From assembly GCA_036752825.1 (NCBI GenBank), contig DAIORV010000049.1, forward strand, positions 1 through 16,051: DNA of 16,051 nucleotides, in the 5' to 3' direction. Numbering within the stretch: position 1 is the stretch's first letter; each line of letters begins with the position of its first letter. A program made the position numbers and the translations under genes. The stretch comes from UBA5177 sp002413265. GTDB taxonomy: Bacteria; Chloroflexota; UBA5177. Below, one piece after another: positions 1 to 7,782 of this stretch. The notes under the pieces were generated by a model. That model was not told the DNA's origin, searched no databases, and worked only from the letters and a program-made list of their open reading frames with translations.

Positions 1-297
1 TGCGCTGCCGATGAGGGAGCTGACGCTCGCGGGGAAGTACGAGAACGACACGCCGAGATTGCCCGTCAGAGTGTGGCGCAAGTAGTCACCGTATTGGGCG
101 AGCTCGCTCTCGTTCGTGTTTATGCCGAACGCGAGCTGCATAGAGTGAATCGCCGTGGGGCTGACTTTGCCCTGGTAGCGGGCGAACATCGTCTGCACCG
201 GGTCGCCCGGCATGAGCCGGGGTAGGGCAAAGTTGACCGTGATCGCGACCCAGAGCGTCACCAGGAGAGCCCCGAGGCGCCTCAGCAGGTAAAGCAC
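1..297 (-). CDS. ABC transporter permease, DppB/OppB-like (N-terminal part, cut by window edge)
   Basis: Inner-membrane subunit of a peptide-type ABC importer. Reading the minus strand from a GTG at 297 gives 99 codons open to the window edge. The first residues are VLYLLRRLGALLVTLWVAIT, a short basic start followed by a first membrane helix (about residues 4-25), then the family hallmark FALPRLMPGDPV at about 27-38 and, later, GNLGVSFSY at about 80-88, typical of the extracytoplasmic loop before TM2. An in-frame TAG lies two codons upstream of the GTG, so the start cannot be earlier; a purine-rich GAGGGGGG about 8 nt upstream serves as ribosome binding site. It lies 110 bp downstream of the binding-protein gene on the same strand and is presumably co-transcribed with it. 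The remaining 200 or so residues, including the EAA loop, lie outside the window. Family assignment is firm; the substrate (peptide, nickel or other) cannot be read. Confidence 0.9.
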   Translation of the reverse strand, partial: MLYLLRRLGALLVTLWVAITVNFALPRLMPGDPVQTMFARYQGKVSPTAIHSMQLAFGINTNESELAQYGDYLRHTLTGNLGVSFSYFPASVSSLIGSA

Positions 298-331
298 GGA
301 CTAGCCCCCCCTCTACGACCACCCCATCGGT

Positions 332-392
332 GGGAGGGGCCGGCTTGCAGTAGGCCGGTCCCTCCCGCCATCACGCTGGCCTCGATGCCAGC
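332..392 (-). other. Two intercistronic hairpins between binding-protein and permease genes
   Basis: A GC-rich inverted repeat, GGGAGGGGCCGGC (332-344) and GGCCGGTCCCTCCC (353-366), forms a stem of about 13 bp with one G-U pair and an 8-nt loop. A second, perfect 6-bp hairpin, GCTGGC/GCCAGC, sits at 375-380 and 387-392. Neither is followed by a U-tract on the minus strand, so they are unlikely to be full intrinsic terminators. Stem-loops placed right after a binding-protein gene are known to protect the upstream mRNA segment and lower expression of the permease relative to the binding protein; that role is inferred here. Confidence 0.6.
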
Positions 393-407
393 CGGGGCGA
401 ATCGCGC

Positions 408-2122
408 TTACTTCTTGTGCGCGTTCAGGTAGACGAGCATTGCGCCTTCCTGGTCGGATGCGCTGCCGTCGTTGTAGGGATTGGAGTTCGTTGGGAAGCC
501 CGTCAAGGTCCGCGTCTGGTAGACGAGCCAGTTGGCCCGGCCGGTGAGCGGCACCACAGGGACCTTCGTCAGGACTACCTTGGCGATCGCGGATATTGCT
601 GCCTTCTGCGTGGCTCGGCTGCTACTTCCGGCGTAGGTCGCCAATGCCTTGGTGATCACCGGAGACGTGAAACGCCCCCAGTTGGTGTTCGCCACCTGTC
701 CGATTGGCGCCGACTGCTTGGGAGAGAACATGTAGTAGTACTGGAAGTACGGCGTCGACGAGTTGCCGTTGCCCCACGAGATCGCGAAGTCGAAGTTGCC
801 TTTGTTGAGGTCGTTCGCGTACGTGGAGTACGGCTCCTGGACCACGTTCGAGCTGATCCCGATGGCGCTCAACTGACGCGAGATGTTGTCCGCCAGCGAG
901 ATGTAGTCGGTCCAGCCTGGCCCACCGATGAGGATGCTGAAGGTCGGATAGACGTTGCCCGCGGGCGACTCGAGCTTGCCGCTAGACGACCACTTGAAGC
1001 CGGCTGACTTGAGCAGCGCCTTCGCCTTCGTTGGGTTGAACGACCACTGATACTTGGCCAGCGAGGGATCGAACCACCCCTTCAGCTGCGGCTGGACGAT
1101 GGCTGCCTGCGCTCCGCCGGTGGCGCCTGCCAGGGCGCCAAAGTACGCCCTGTTGGCTATGAACTTTGTGTCCACGGCTGACGCGACGGCCTTACGGAAG
1201 CTTACGTTATTGAACGGCCCCTTGGCGGTGTTCAAGTACAGGTAGTTCATGTTAATGACCGGCCAGAAGTAGTGGTTCGTCGACGGGTTCCTGGCGACGA
1301 ACGTCGTCTTCACGTCGGTCATGGCGTCGTACGACATGTCGATCGTGCCGTTCAACAGTTGAAGCTCAGCCGTGATGTTCGAGTCCACGGAGCTAAACAC
1401 GACCGAGCTCAGGTACGGCCGTCCCTTCTGAAAGTAGCGCGAGTTCTTCGAGTAGATGACCGCAGTGGTCGAGAAGGACGCGAGCTTGAACGGGCCGGTG
1501 CCCACGGGGCTGGTGTTTGTGTAGGATGCGGGGTTCTTGATGCTCGACCAGATGTGCTTCGGAAGGATCACGGTCGGAACACCGTCGGTGCCGTAGAGGA
1601 TCGAGACGGCCGCCGGGGTGAACGGCTTGGAGAACGTGAACACGACGGTGTTCGACCCACTAACCGTGACAGACTTGAGTGGGCTGGTCCAGATGCCGTT
1701 CAGGTCTATGCTTGGATTCGCCTTCAGGTAGTTGAAGGTAAAGGCGACATCGGCCGCCGAGAACTTCTTCCCGTCGGTCCAGGTCACACCTCTACGAGTG
1801 GTGACAACGAGCTTGAGGCTGTGACCGGTCCAAGCGTATTTCGTCGCGAGCAACGGCGTCTCCTTGCCGGACGCGGCGTTGATGTAGTAGAGCGACTGGT
1901 AGATGCAGCTCCTCGTGCCCGGCGCGTTCGCGCCTGAAGGTGCGTATGGGTTGAAGTTGCGGGGTATCGTGCCCCACGGCTGGGCAGCGTGAGCCGCCCA
2001 CCGCTCTTGACAGTAGCAGCGCTCTTGGCGGCAAGAGCGCTCGGCGCGATCACAACCGCTAACGACACAACCGCGGTGGCGACAAACGCCCAGGATCTCA
2101 TGGTTCTCGATGGCAGTTTCAT
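408..2122 (-). CDS. ABC transporter substrate-binding protein, SBP_bac_5 (peptide) family, frameshifted near the 5' end
   Basis: Extracellular solute-binding protein that would feed the downstream DppB-like permease. The ATG at 2120-2122 has GAAGGAC 6 nt upstream and opens a Sec signal peptide (MRSWAFVATAVVSLAVVIAP, residues 8-27) ending in an ALAA-type cleavage site with no lipobox cysteine. After about 46 codons the reading frame is lost: mature sequence resumes in another frame as AQPWGTIPRNFNPYAPSG and runs uninterrupted to the TAA at 408-410. One missing base around 1981-1991 explains this. Restored, the protein is about 571 residues, normal for the family. Family-5 signatures are clear: WTDGKKFSAADVAFTFNYL and PVGTGPFKL. 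As written, translation from the ATG ends early, and the main body could only be made from an internal start such as the TTG at 1853, giving a product without signal peptide. Either a sequencing error or a recent inactivation. Confidence 0.85.
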
Positions 2123-2443
2123 GGGACAGTCCTTCTTTCCGGCCTCACAGAGGCTCTTCTCACCAGAAAGATAGGCCTGTATCGCGACGGGTCCTATCGG
2201 GTCCAGACCCGATATTGTTCCCTGGAAGTATGGAAATAGCTATGGGCGGATATGGTATCCAGGAACACGGGGCTTTGCCGGCACGAAGCGCTTTTTCCAG
2301 GCATTAAGCCGAAAACAATACGTCCCTGTTTGCCTGCGGGCGTCCTCAATGGGAAACTTGAGAGGAGTTCACAGTCCGCTGAAGCGTCTCCAACCGCCCC
2401 GGCACCCTCAAGAGTGGCCTATGCAAGCCAAGAGTGACGCCTT
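2123..2443. other. Intergenic region upstream of the binding-protein gene and the tRNA
   Basis: These 321 bp contain no convincing gene on either strand; the short open frames have no recognisable content. The segment holds the ribosome binding site of the transporter operon (2129-2135), the perfect palindrome at 2195-2214, a smaller hairpin GGATA-TGG-TATCC at 2248-2260, and presumably promoters for both the transporter operon (minus) and the tRNA (plus). No match to a consensus -35/-10 pair is good enough to mark. Confidence 0.5.
2195..2214. promoter_or_regulatory. Perfect inverted repeat, candidate operator of the transporter operon
   Basis: TATCGGGT-CCAG-ACCCGATA: 8-bp arms with a 4-bp centre, 73 bp upstream of the binding-protein start codon. 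A partial direct copy of the left arm (TATCGCGACGGGTCC) begins at about 2180. Size and position suit a dimeric regulator's operator, although no regulator gene lies in the window. A short RNA hairpin in the 5' leader is the alternative. Confidence 0.45.
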
Positions 2444-2519
2444 GTCCCTATAGCTCAGTTGGATAGAGCACTGGCCTCCGAAGCCAGGTGCGTCGGTTCG
2501 AGTCCGGCTAGGGACGCCA
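2444..2519 (+). tRNA. tRNA-Arg (anticodon CCG)
   Basis: A complete 76-nt cloverleaf. The acceptor stem pairs GTCCCTA (2444-2450) with TAGGGAC (2509-2515), followed by discriminator G and an encoded CCA (2517-2519). The D-arm is GCTC-AGTTGGATA-GAGC. The anticodon stem CTGGC/GCCAG encloses loop CTCCGAA with anticodon CCG at 2478-2480, reading the arginine codon CGG. The variable loop is GTGC, and the T-arm is GTCGG-TTCGAGT-CCGGC. All stems pair fully except one T-G in the T-stem. No intron. It is a single gene followed by its own terminator. Confidence 0.97.
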
Positions 2520-2531
2520 GGTCGAAGACTC

Positions 2532-2564
2532 AGCAGAACTTCCCTTTGGGGGTGTTCTGCTTTT
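2532..2564 (+). terminator. Rho-independent terminator of tRNA-Arg
   Basis: GCAGAAC (2533-2539) pairs with GTTCTGC (2554-2560), an inner CCC/GGG run extends the stem, and TTTT follows at 2561-2564. It begins 13 nt after the tRNA CCA end and shields the convergent HD-GYP gene from read-through. Confidence 0.85.
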
Positions 2565-2592
2565 CATTGTCAGACGGCGTTTGCGGAGGCCG

Positions 2593-3417
2593 TCACAGGG
2601 ACCGCTCGGACTGGGATGCCGGATGGGCCGGCGCCGTGGCTCTCTGCGCATCCACCGCGATGCTGCGGATCAGCGCGTCGACCACCGAGCTTTCCCACTG
2701 CGTGCGCCTGCCTTCTCGGAGAATGGCCGAGGCGCGCTCGGCCGACATGCCTTGCCGATAGGGGCGGTCGCTGGTCATGGCGTCGAAGCTGTCGGCTACG
2801 GCGATGACTCGCGAGCCGAATGGAATCTCGTTCCCTTTGAGCTTGTGGGGATAGCCTCTTCCACCCCAGCCCTCGTGATGATGACGAACGATCTCCACAC
2901 CGCGAGCGAACTGGGGATAGCGGCCGAGAAACTCCGCTCCCTTCTCCGAGTCGCTCTCCATGATGTGACGCTCCTGATCCGTGAAACCGCCTGGCTTGTT
3001 CAGGATGCGGTCCGGAATTGCGATCTTGCCGATGTCGTGCACCCTGGCCGCCCAAATGGCGAGGTCGACAACGCTTTCCAGCATCTGCCGGGTTACGTCG
3101 TCCAGCTCTTTCACCCGCTTGAATGAGTGGTACACGAGTCCCGTCGGCAGCGCCAACAGCGCCAGTGACCAGACCTGCCGATCCGCCGCATAGACGCCGA
3201 GAAGACCGATCAAAAGCTGAGACGCTTCGATCAGTCCGCCCTCTTTCAGCGTGACGACAATGACCCGATACGGCCCTTCTCCGGTGATCGGGCTCAGAAG
3301 GGCCGGACCGGTAAGGAATTCGGTGCAGAAAATGACCGCCGCGGCGGCGACGTAGAGGGCAGCTTGGCCGCCTTGGGATTGGAGGGGGAGGTGGGCCACC
3401 AGGCCTCCCGAGGCCAC
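2593..3417 (-). CDS. HD-GYP domain protein with N-terminal membrane segment, metal site incomplete
   Basis: 274 residues from a GTG at 3417. Residues about 18-95 are hydrophobic (three or so membrane helices), followed by a short linker and an HD-GYP domain (about 110-255). HD-GYP proteins hydrolyse cyclic di-GMP (some act on cGAMP) at a two- or three-metal site. Seen here: HDIGK with H127 and D128, HHHEGWGGRGYP (H180, H181 and GYP at 188-190) and VADSFDAMTSDRPYR with D209. Missing: the DPYTxxHSxRV helix that normally comes about 30 residues before HDIGK and supplies the first metal histidine; the text passes directly from ESVVD to LAIWAARVHDIGK. The usual histidine of IMxxHxxxG is D156. The same frame stays open upstream to a TAA at 3508-3510 with protein-like content but no ATG, GTG or TTG before 3417, so the true N-terminus may be lost. 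No clear ribosome binding site. Probably inactive as a phosphodiesterase, or a gene in decay. Confidence 0.85.
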   Translation of the reverse strand: MASGGLVAHLPLQSQGGQAALYVAAAAVIFCTEFLTGPALLSPITGEGPYRVIVVTLKEGGLIEASQLLIGLLGVYAADRQVWSLALLALPTGLVYHSFKRVKELDDVTRQMLESVVDLAIWAARVHDIGKIAIPDRILNKPGGFTDQERHIMESDSEKGAEFLGRYPQFARGVEIVRHHHEGWGGRGYPHKLKGNEIPFGSRVIAVADSFDAMTSDRPYRQGMSAERASAILREGRRTQWESSVVDALIRSIAVDAQRATAPAHPASQSERSL

Positions 3418-3699
3418 GATAATGGCCGAGCGAGCGCACGACGTGGCGATGTCGCTGACGTAATTGCCCGTCTTGCCGCGTGCGCTAATCTCAGCAATCG
3501 AGAAAAGTTACAGTTGCGTTGCGGACGTCGTCACAGCCTGTCAAGTTCGTATATCGGGCTGAACCTTGACATGTGCAGGTGTGGCACGGACCTTGCTCGC
3601 TATTTCACATGGGCTGCCTGCACCACCTCGTGCACGGCTAAGGCTTTAGAGTTCCTTGCAGGAGACAAGGGCGGCGCGTCGTACGACGGGCCGCCTTTG
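3418..3699. other. Gap between the HD-GYP and cyclase genes
   Basis: A stretch of 282 bp. The part next to the HD-GYP gene (3418-3507) continues that gene's open frame without a start codon. The middle holds an inverted repeat, TGTCAAG (3539-3545) and CTTGACA (3565-3571), placing a TTGACA -35-like hexamer on each strand, but neither has a matching -10 at the right distance. The far end carries the 38-bp palindrome listed separately. No gene is supported here. Confidence 0.4.
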
Positions 3700-3701
3700 T
3701 C
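3664..3701 (-). terminator. 38-bp near-perfect inverted repeat over the cyclase stop codon, probable terminator
   Basis: GACAAGGGCGGCGCGTCGTA and its mirror ending GGGCCGCCTTTGTC give arms of about 17-19 bp with two mismatches. The repeat overlaps the TGA of the cyclase gene (3700-3702). There is only a short pyrimidine stretch after the stem (CCTTGTCTCC on the minus strand), so termination strength is uncertain; the symmetry means it could work on either strand. Confidence 0.55.
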
Positions 3702-6700
3702 ACGTCGCGGCGAGCGTGAGCTCCGAAAGGGATTCGGCAGCCAGTTCTTGGTCGCGACGCGCGCCCAGCCGCTTGAAGATCTCAATGGCGCTCTCGAGGT
3801 ACTCTCGGGCTCGGTCGGCTTGGCCTCTGAGCGCGTAGAGCCTGCCGTACTCCATCATGGCCCGGGCCTCGCCAAAGGGAAATTGCATGGCGTGCGCTCC
3901 GGCCAGGGCATATTCGAAGGTTTCGGCGGCGTCATCCCACGACTGCTGTTTGGTCAATACCGTTCCCCGCACCACCAGAGACTCGACGAGCTCCGGTTGG
4001 TCCCGGTAGGCCCTCGACTGAGCCACGGCCCGGGAAGCCATGTCGCTGGCTCGTGCAAGATTTCCTGATTCCAGGTATGCCCAGCTGAGGGTGCGCAGGA
4101 AACCTGGGTCGCTCTTCCATTGCTCGTCGTCGAGCGCCTGCTCCAGATGTTGGAGGGCTTCCTGTGGGCGTCGATCGAGGAGGGCCGCCTCGCCCAGGAC
4201 GCGGAGACCTTGCCGCCTCCAGCTTTCGCTTGCCATGGAGCTCGCGTGCAGCATGAGCTCGCGTGCGTGTCGCGAGGCCTCCTCGAGGTCTCCCTGTCGA
4301 AGGCATAACCAGGCCCGGCCACCGGTCGGCCAGGTGGTCATACGGCTCACCGGAAGGTTCTGCATGATGCCCTCGGCCCGCTCCAGGTAGGTCTTGGCCT
4401 GTGGCCAGTCACCCACGTGAAAAAAATTGGAGCTCAGATTCATCAGCTGCAGCACTGTCTGCCCACGATCGCCTCGCCGCTCCGCCAGCTCCAGTGCCCG
4501 CTCGTGGTACGTCCGGTCCTTCTCGAACTCGCCCCTCCGCGCGTAGTAGATGGCCGCGTAGCCCCAGGCCAGGCTGAGGTTCGTAATGTCGCCGGCAGCC
4601 TCGGCGCGGGGAATCACGTCCTCTATCGAGCGAAGCGCGTCTTCCTCCTGTCCCAGCTCCCACAGTGCCGATGTGCGGGTTATCTCCGCGCCCATGGCAA
4701 TTTGCGAATCGCCCACGGCGGATGCAAGCTCCACTGCCCGCTCCGCCGCGGCGAGCATCTCTCTCCAGCGCTCGGCTGGCGAGTACAGCCTGGCAAGGGA
4801 GGCATACACGGCTGCATAGCCGCGCGAGGGCTCGATCTCGTCCGGGTGGTAGTCGAGCGCGGCGACCACCGGCTGAAGCCGTTCGATGCCGTCCCGCCAC
4901 GACCCTTGCTGGTAGTGTGCGTGCCCGATCTTGGCCAGCACGCAGCGCTCCGACTCGCCGTTGCCGAGCTCGGCGTGAAGCTTGGCGGCGCGTTCCAGCA
5001 AATCCAGTGCCTTGTCATATTTCGCGGTGAGAGTCAGCACCCCACCGAGGCGCTCGAGAACGTCCGCTTCCCGTGCCTCATCATCGAGCTCGCGCGCCAA
5101 TTCGAGGGCCGTGCGGTAGTGTTTCTCGGCTTCCCCATTGGCGAACACGGTCTCCGACTGCTCCCCGGCCATGACCGCGTAACGATATGCCTGCTCGGGA
5201 TCATCCCCTTCCAGAAAGTGCCAGGCCAGCTCGGGCGATCGCCTCTTCAAGGACTTCTCGCTCAGGCCTTCGAGCACGCGGCCGGCGGCCAGATGTAGCC
5301 GCTTGCGGCGCCGCGTGGAGAGCTCGGCATACAGTGCTTGCTGCGTCAGAGCGTGATTGAAGGCGAAGAGGTCGCCGTCCTTCTCCCGTACCAGACCTGC
5401 TTCGCGTGCGCTTCGTAGGGCGTCGTCAATCTCGTCTTCGGTCCATCCTTGCCTGGTGCCCTCGTCCCCCGAGGCGTGCGGCGCCTGGGCCGAGCGCAGC
5501 AGCGCCAGGACGTCGTCGAAAGCGAATTCCTGGCCCAGCACGCTTGCCTCGCGCAGCACTTCTTGGGCGCTTTCAGTCAGCCGCGAGAGCCGCTGCCCAA
5601 TCACCGACCGCACGCTCTTGGGGACTTCCATCTCCTCGACGCGCCGCCGCTCCCAGTGGCCATCTCGGCGAAAGACCGAGCCGTTGTCGACGAGCGCGTG
5701 GACCATCTCCTGCACGAAGAAGGCGTTTCCACCGGTCCGTTCATGAACCAGGTCGACGAGATCCGACAGGTCCTCGTCGTGCCCAAGGATCTCGCTCATC
5801 AGTTCCGCGGTGTCCTTCTTTTCCAGCCGGCGAACCGGCAGCTCGTCCACCAGACCCTCTCTACTGAGATCGAGCAGCATGCGCTCGAGTGGGTGCTGCC
5901 GATGCACCTCCACATCCCGATACGTGCCGAGCAGCAGGATGCGGCTCCCCCGTGTGTAGCGAGCCAGGTGCTGGATGAGCTTGAGGCTCGAGTCGTCCAC
6001 CCAGTGCAGATCGTCAAGGAGAATTGCCATTGGCATCTCTTCGGCCATGGTGGAGAGCAGATGCGTCACCGCGCGGAAGAGCCACTGCTGGTCCTCGTCG
6101 CCGTGGATCACGCTTTCGGGAATCACACCGATCTGTTCGGGCAGCAGCCGCGCCAGGTATGGCCAGCGGCGCGGAATCTCCGAGCGCAGAGCCGCGGAGG
6201 CGGCGTTGTACACGGCCCCGAGCGCCTCAAGGAAGGGATAGAACGGGACCGCCTGCTCAGGCTCATAACACCGACCCGTGGCCACCAGAAACCCCCAGTG
6301 CTGGGCCTTGAGGGTGACTTCCTGCGCCAATCGCGTCTTACCCACGCCTGGCTCACCGGACAGCAGCACCAGGCGGCCCAGTCCTTTGGACGCCTCGTCG
6401 AGCGCTCCCATGATCTGCGCCCACTCCTGCTCACGCCCGACCAGAATGCCGTTCGGCAGCGCGCCGAGATAGGTGCCGATGGGAAGGGATGCTCCCTGCC
6501 GAGAGGCGGAATCGGCGAGGATGACGTTCTCGTCCTGGCGCACTACCCGCAAAACTCGCACTGGCTCGTCAAGCCCCTTCAGCTGTACGGCGCCGCCGCG
6601 GTCGATATAGCGCACTCCATCCAGGCGGCGGCCAAGATACACCACACCTTCGGTGGTGAGGATTTCGTTCGGCTGAGCGAGATTGCAAAGTCGAGCCGCG

Positions 6701-7089
6701 AGATTCAGCGCTTCACCACGGAATCCGTCCTCGAAACGCACTGCCTCCCCCATCTCCACACCCATTCCGACGGAGAGTGGTAGTGTCGGATCTGCTTCCG
6801 TCTCGGCCGCAAATCGAGCCTGCAGCTCTATGGCAGCGCGCAGCGCCTGGCGCGCCGAGCCGAAGACGGCAAGTGCCTCATCGCCGCGAATCTCGACAAG
6901 CTGTCCTCCGCGATTCTGTACGCCCTCGCGCATGAGTGCGATGAACTTGGCCACGAGCTCGGCGGCCGCTTTATCGCCGCGGTCCTGCGTGAAACGTGTG
7001 TAGCCACGCACGTCGGCGAACAGGAACGTGTGAACTTCAGAATTCGTTTCGGGGGGAGGCGAGAGGTAGCTTTCAGCGGTCTCCGTCAA
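3700..7089 (-). CDS. Class III nucleotidyl cyclase / AAA-type ATPase / TPR protein
   Basis: 1129 residues, three parts. (1) Cyclase homology domain, about 18-185: metal aspartates D26 (FLFADVRGYTRF) and D70 (VEIRGDEALAVF), transition-state N129 and R133 (ALNLAARL). The base-selecting lysine of adenylyl cyclases is replaced by E66, as in guanylyl cyclases, while the second selector position is a glycine (about G122), so the substrate is unclear. (2) ATPase, about 215-560: Walker A GEPGVGKT at 245-252 and Walker B AILLDDLHWVDD with D359/D360, resembling the STAND/LuxR-type ATPases. (3) About 640-1120: helical TPR repeats. No DNA-binding domain and no membrane segment; cytoplasmic. Such proteins are usually sensory scaffolds whose ligand is unknown. 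Start: TTG at 7089; two stop codons lie in frame about ten codons upstream and no ATG or GTG fits before the first cyclase motif. No good Shine-Dalgarno. Divergent from plsY; the HD-GYP gene follows 282 bp downstream. Confidence 0.93.
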   Translation of the reverse strand: MTETAESYLSPPPETNSEVHTFLFADVRGYTRFTQDRGDKAAAELVAKFIALMREGVQNRGGQLVEIRGDEALAVFGSARQALRAAIELQARFAAETEADPTLPLSVGMGVEMGEAVRFEDGFRGEALNLAARLCNLAQPNEILTTEGVVYLGRRLDGVRYIDRGGAVQLKGLDEPVRVLRVVRQDENVILADSASRQGASLPIGTYLGALPNGILVGREQEWAQIMGALDEASKGLGRLVLLSGEPGVGKTRLAQEVTLKAQHWGFLVATGRCYEPEQAVPFYPFLEALGAVYNAASAALRSEIPRRWPYLARLLPEQIGVIPESVIHGDEDQQWLFRAVTHLLSTMAEEMPMAILLDDLHWVDDSSLKLIQHLARYTRGSRILLLGTYRDVEVHRQHPLERMLLDLSREGLVDELPVRRLEKKDTAELMSEILGHDEDLSDLVDLVHERTGGNAFFVQEMVHALVDNGSVFRRDGHWERRRVEEMEVPKSVRSVIGQRLSRLTESAQEVLREASVLGQEFAFDDVLALLRSAQAPHASGDEGTRQGWTEDEIDDALRSAREAGLVREKDGDLFAFNHALTQQALYAELSTRRRKRLHLAAGRVLEGLSEKSLKRRSPELAWHFLEGDDPEQAYRYAVMAGEQSETVFANGEAEKHYRTALELARELDDEAREADVLERLGGVLTLTAKYDKALDLLERAAKLHAELGNGESERCVLAKIGHAHYQQGSWRDGIERLQPVVAALDYHPDEIEPSRGYAAVYASLARLYSPAERWREMLAAAERAVELASAVGDSQIAMGAEITRTSALWELGQEEDALRSIEDVIPRAEAAGDITNLSLAWGYAAIYYARRGEFEKDRTYHERALELAERRGDRGQTVLQLMNLSSNFFHVGDWPQAKTYLERAEGIMQNLPVSRMTTWPTGGRAWLCLRQGDLEEASRHARELMLHASSMASESWRRQGLRVLGEAALLDRRPQEALQHLEQALDDEQWKSDPGFLRTLSWAYLESGNLARASDMASRAVAQSRAYRDQPELVESLVVRGTVLTKQQSWDDAAETFEYALAGAHAMQFPFGEARAMMEYGRLYALRGQADRAREYLESAIEIFKRLGARRDQELAAESLSELTLAAT

Positions 7090-7184
7090 GAGTTTTGGCT
7101 GCCTATCCTTGTTGCGTCGCTATCAGGTACCCTTAGCTTCAAAGGCGCATCCATACTACCCGATAGTGAGCGTTCCCCAGCGTT
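7090..7184. promoter_or_regulatory. Divergent promoter region, cyclase gene / plsY
   Basis: 95 bp between the TTG of the cyclase gene and the ATG of plsY. Promoters for both must lie here or inside the genes. CATACT near 7151 could be a plsY -10, but no good -35 accompanies it. A short palindrome ACTA-CCCGA-TAGT sits just downstream. Confidence 0.35.
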
Positions 7185-7775
7185 ATGACGACCTCCTTGC
7201 TGATGCTGCTCGCATTTGCCTTCGGTTCATTTCCGTCGGGTCTTCTGGTCGCGCGCCGCTTCCAGTTTGACGACATTCGAGAGTACGGCAGCGGTAACAT
7301 CGGGGCTTCGAACGTCGCCTACATTGCCGGCTACCGGGCGGGCGTCATCGTCGGAATCCTGGATGTAGTTAAGGGAATAATTCCGCTTCTGATTGCTATC
7401 GCACTGGGACTGCCCCATCTGGACCTGGCGCTAATCGGCCTCTCGGCGGTGCTGGGCCACGATTTCTCGATCGCGCTCCGATTTCGCGGCGGCAAGGGGG
7501 TGGCAACGACCTTTGGCGTGGCGCTCGTGCTGGCTCCGTTCGCCGCCGGGGTTGCGGCGTTCGCGTGGATCGTGAGCATCCTAATCTCTAAATTCGCCTC
7601 GGTGGCTTCGCTCGTCGCCCTGGGATTGTTGCCGGCCTTCATGGCAGTAACCGGACGGCCCGTCGAGTACGTCATGCTGGCTTTGGGTCTTTTCCTGCTA
7701 TCGGCCGCCAAGCATCACGAAAACATAGACAATCTTCGACGTGATGAGACCAGAAGTCTAGAGAGATCCTTCTAG
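7185..7775 (+). CDS. plsY: Glycerol-3-phosphate acyltransferase PlsY
   Basis: Integral membrane enzyme that transfers the acyl group of acyl-phosphate to sn-glycerol 3-phosphate, making lysophosphatidic acid, the first step of phospholipid synthesis in bacteria using the PlsX/PlsY route. 196 residues, the usual length. All three PlsY signatures are present on the loops between hydrophobic helices: GSFPSG (14-19), GSGNIGASN (35-43) and GHDFSIALRFRGGKGVAT (91-108). A variant of the C-terminal HRENI motif is seen as KHHENIDNL. About five membrane helices can be followed. The ATG at 7185 places GSFPSG at the expected distance from the N-terminus; the ribosome binding site is weak. No plsX or other lipid gene is adjacent, so it appears to be a single-gene unit. 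Confidence 0.95.
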   Translation: MTTSLLMLLAFAFGSFPSGLLVARRFQFDDIREYGSGNIGASNVAYIAGYRAGVIVGILDVVKGIIPLLIAIALGLPHLDLALIGLSAVLGHDFSIALRFRGGKGVATTFGVALVLAPFAAGVAAFAWIVSILISKFASVASLVALGLLPAFMAVTGRPVEYVMLALGLFLLSAAKHHENIDNLRRDETRSLERSF

Positions 7776-7782
7776 ATCTCAA

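Noticed and set aside
417..1937. Several plus-strand open frames opposite the binding protein
   Set aside because: Arginine/valine-rich translations without motifs; the minus frame carries clear SBP_bac_5 signatures.
2444..2519. tRNA-Arg as integration site of a mobile island
   Set aside because: No repeat of the tRNA 3' end elsewhere in the window and no integrase gene nearby.
2570..3439. 289-codon minus-strand frame overlapping the HD-GYP gene
   Set aside because: Proline/arginine-rich out-of-frame reading; the 2593-3417 frame contains HDIGK and GYP motifs.
5449..6783. Long plus-strand open frame (444 codons) opposite the cyclase gene
   Set aside because: It is antisense to the conserved ATPase and cyclase domains, has no family motif, and long antisense frames are expected from the GC-rich third codon positions of the real gene.
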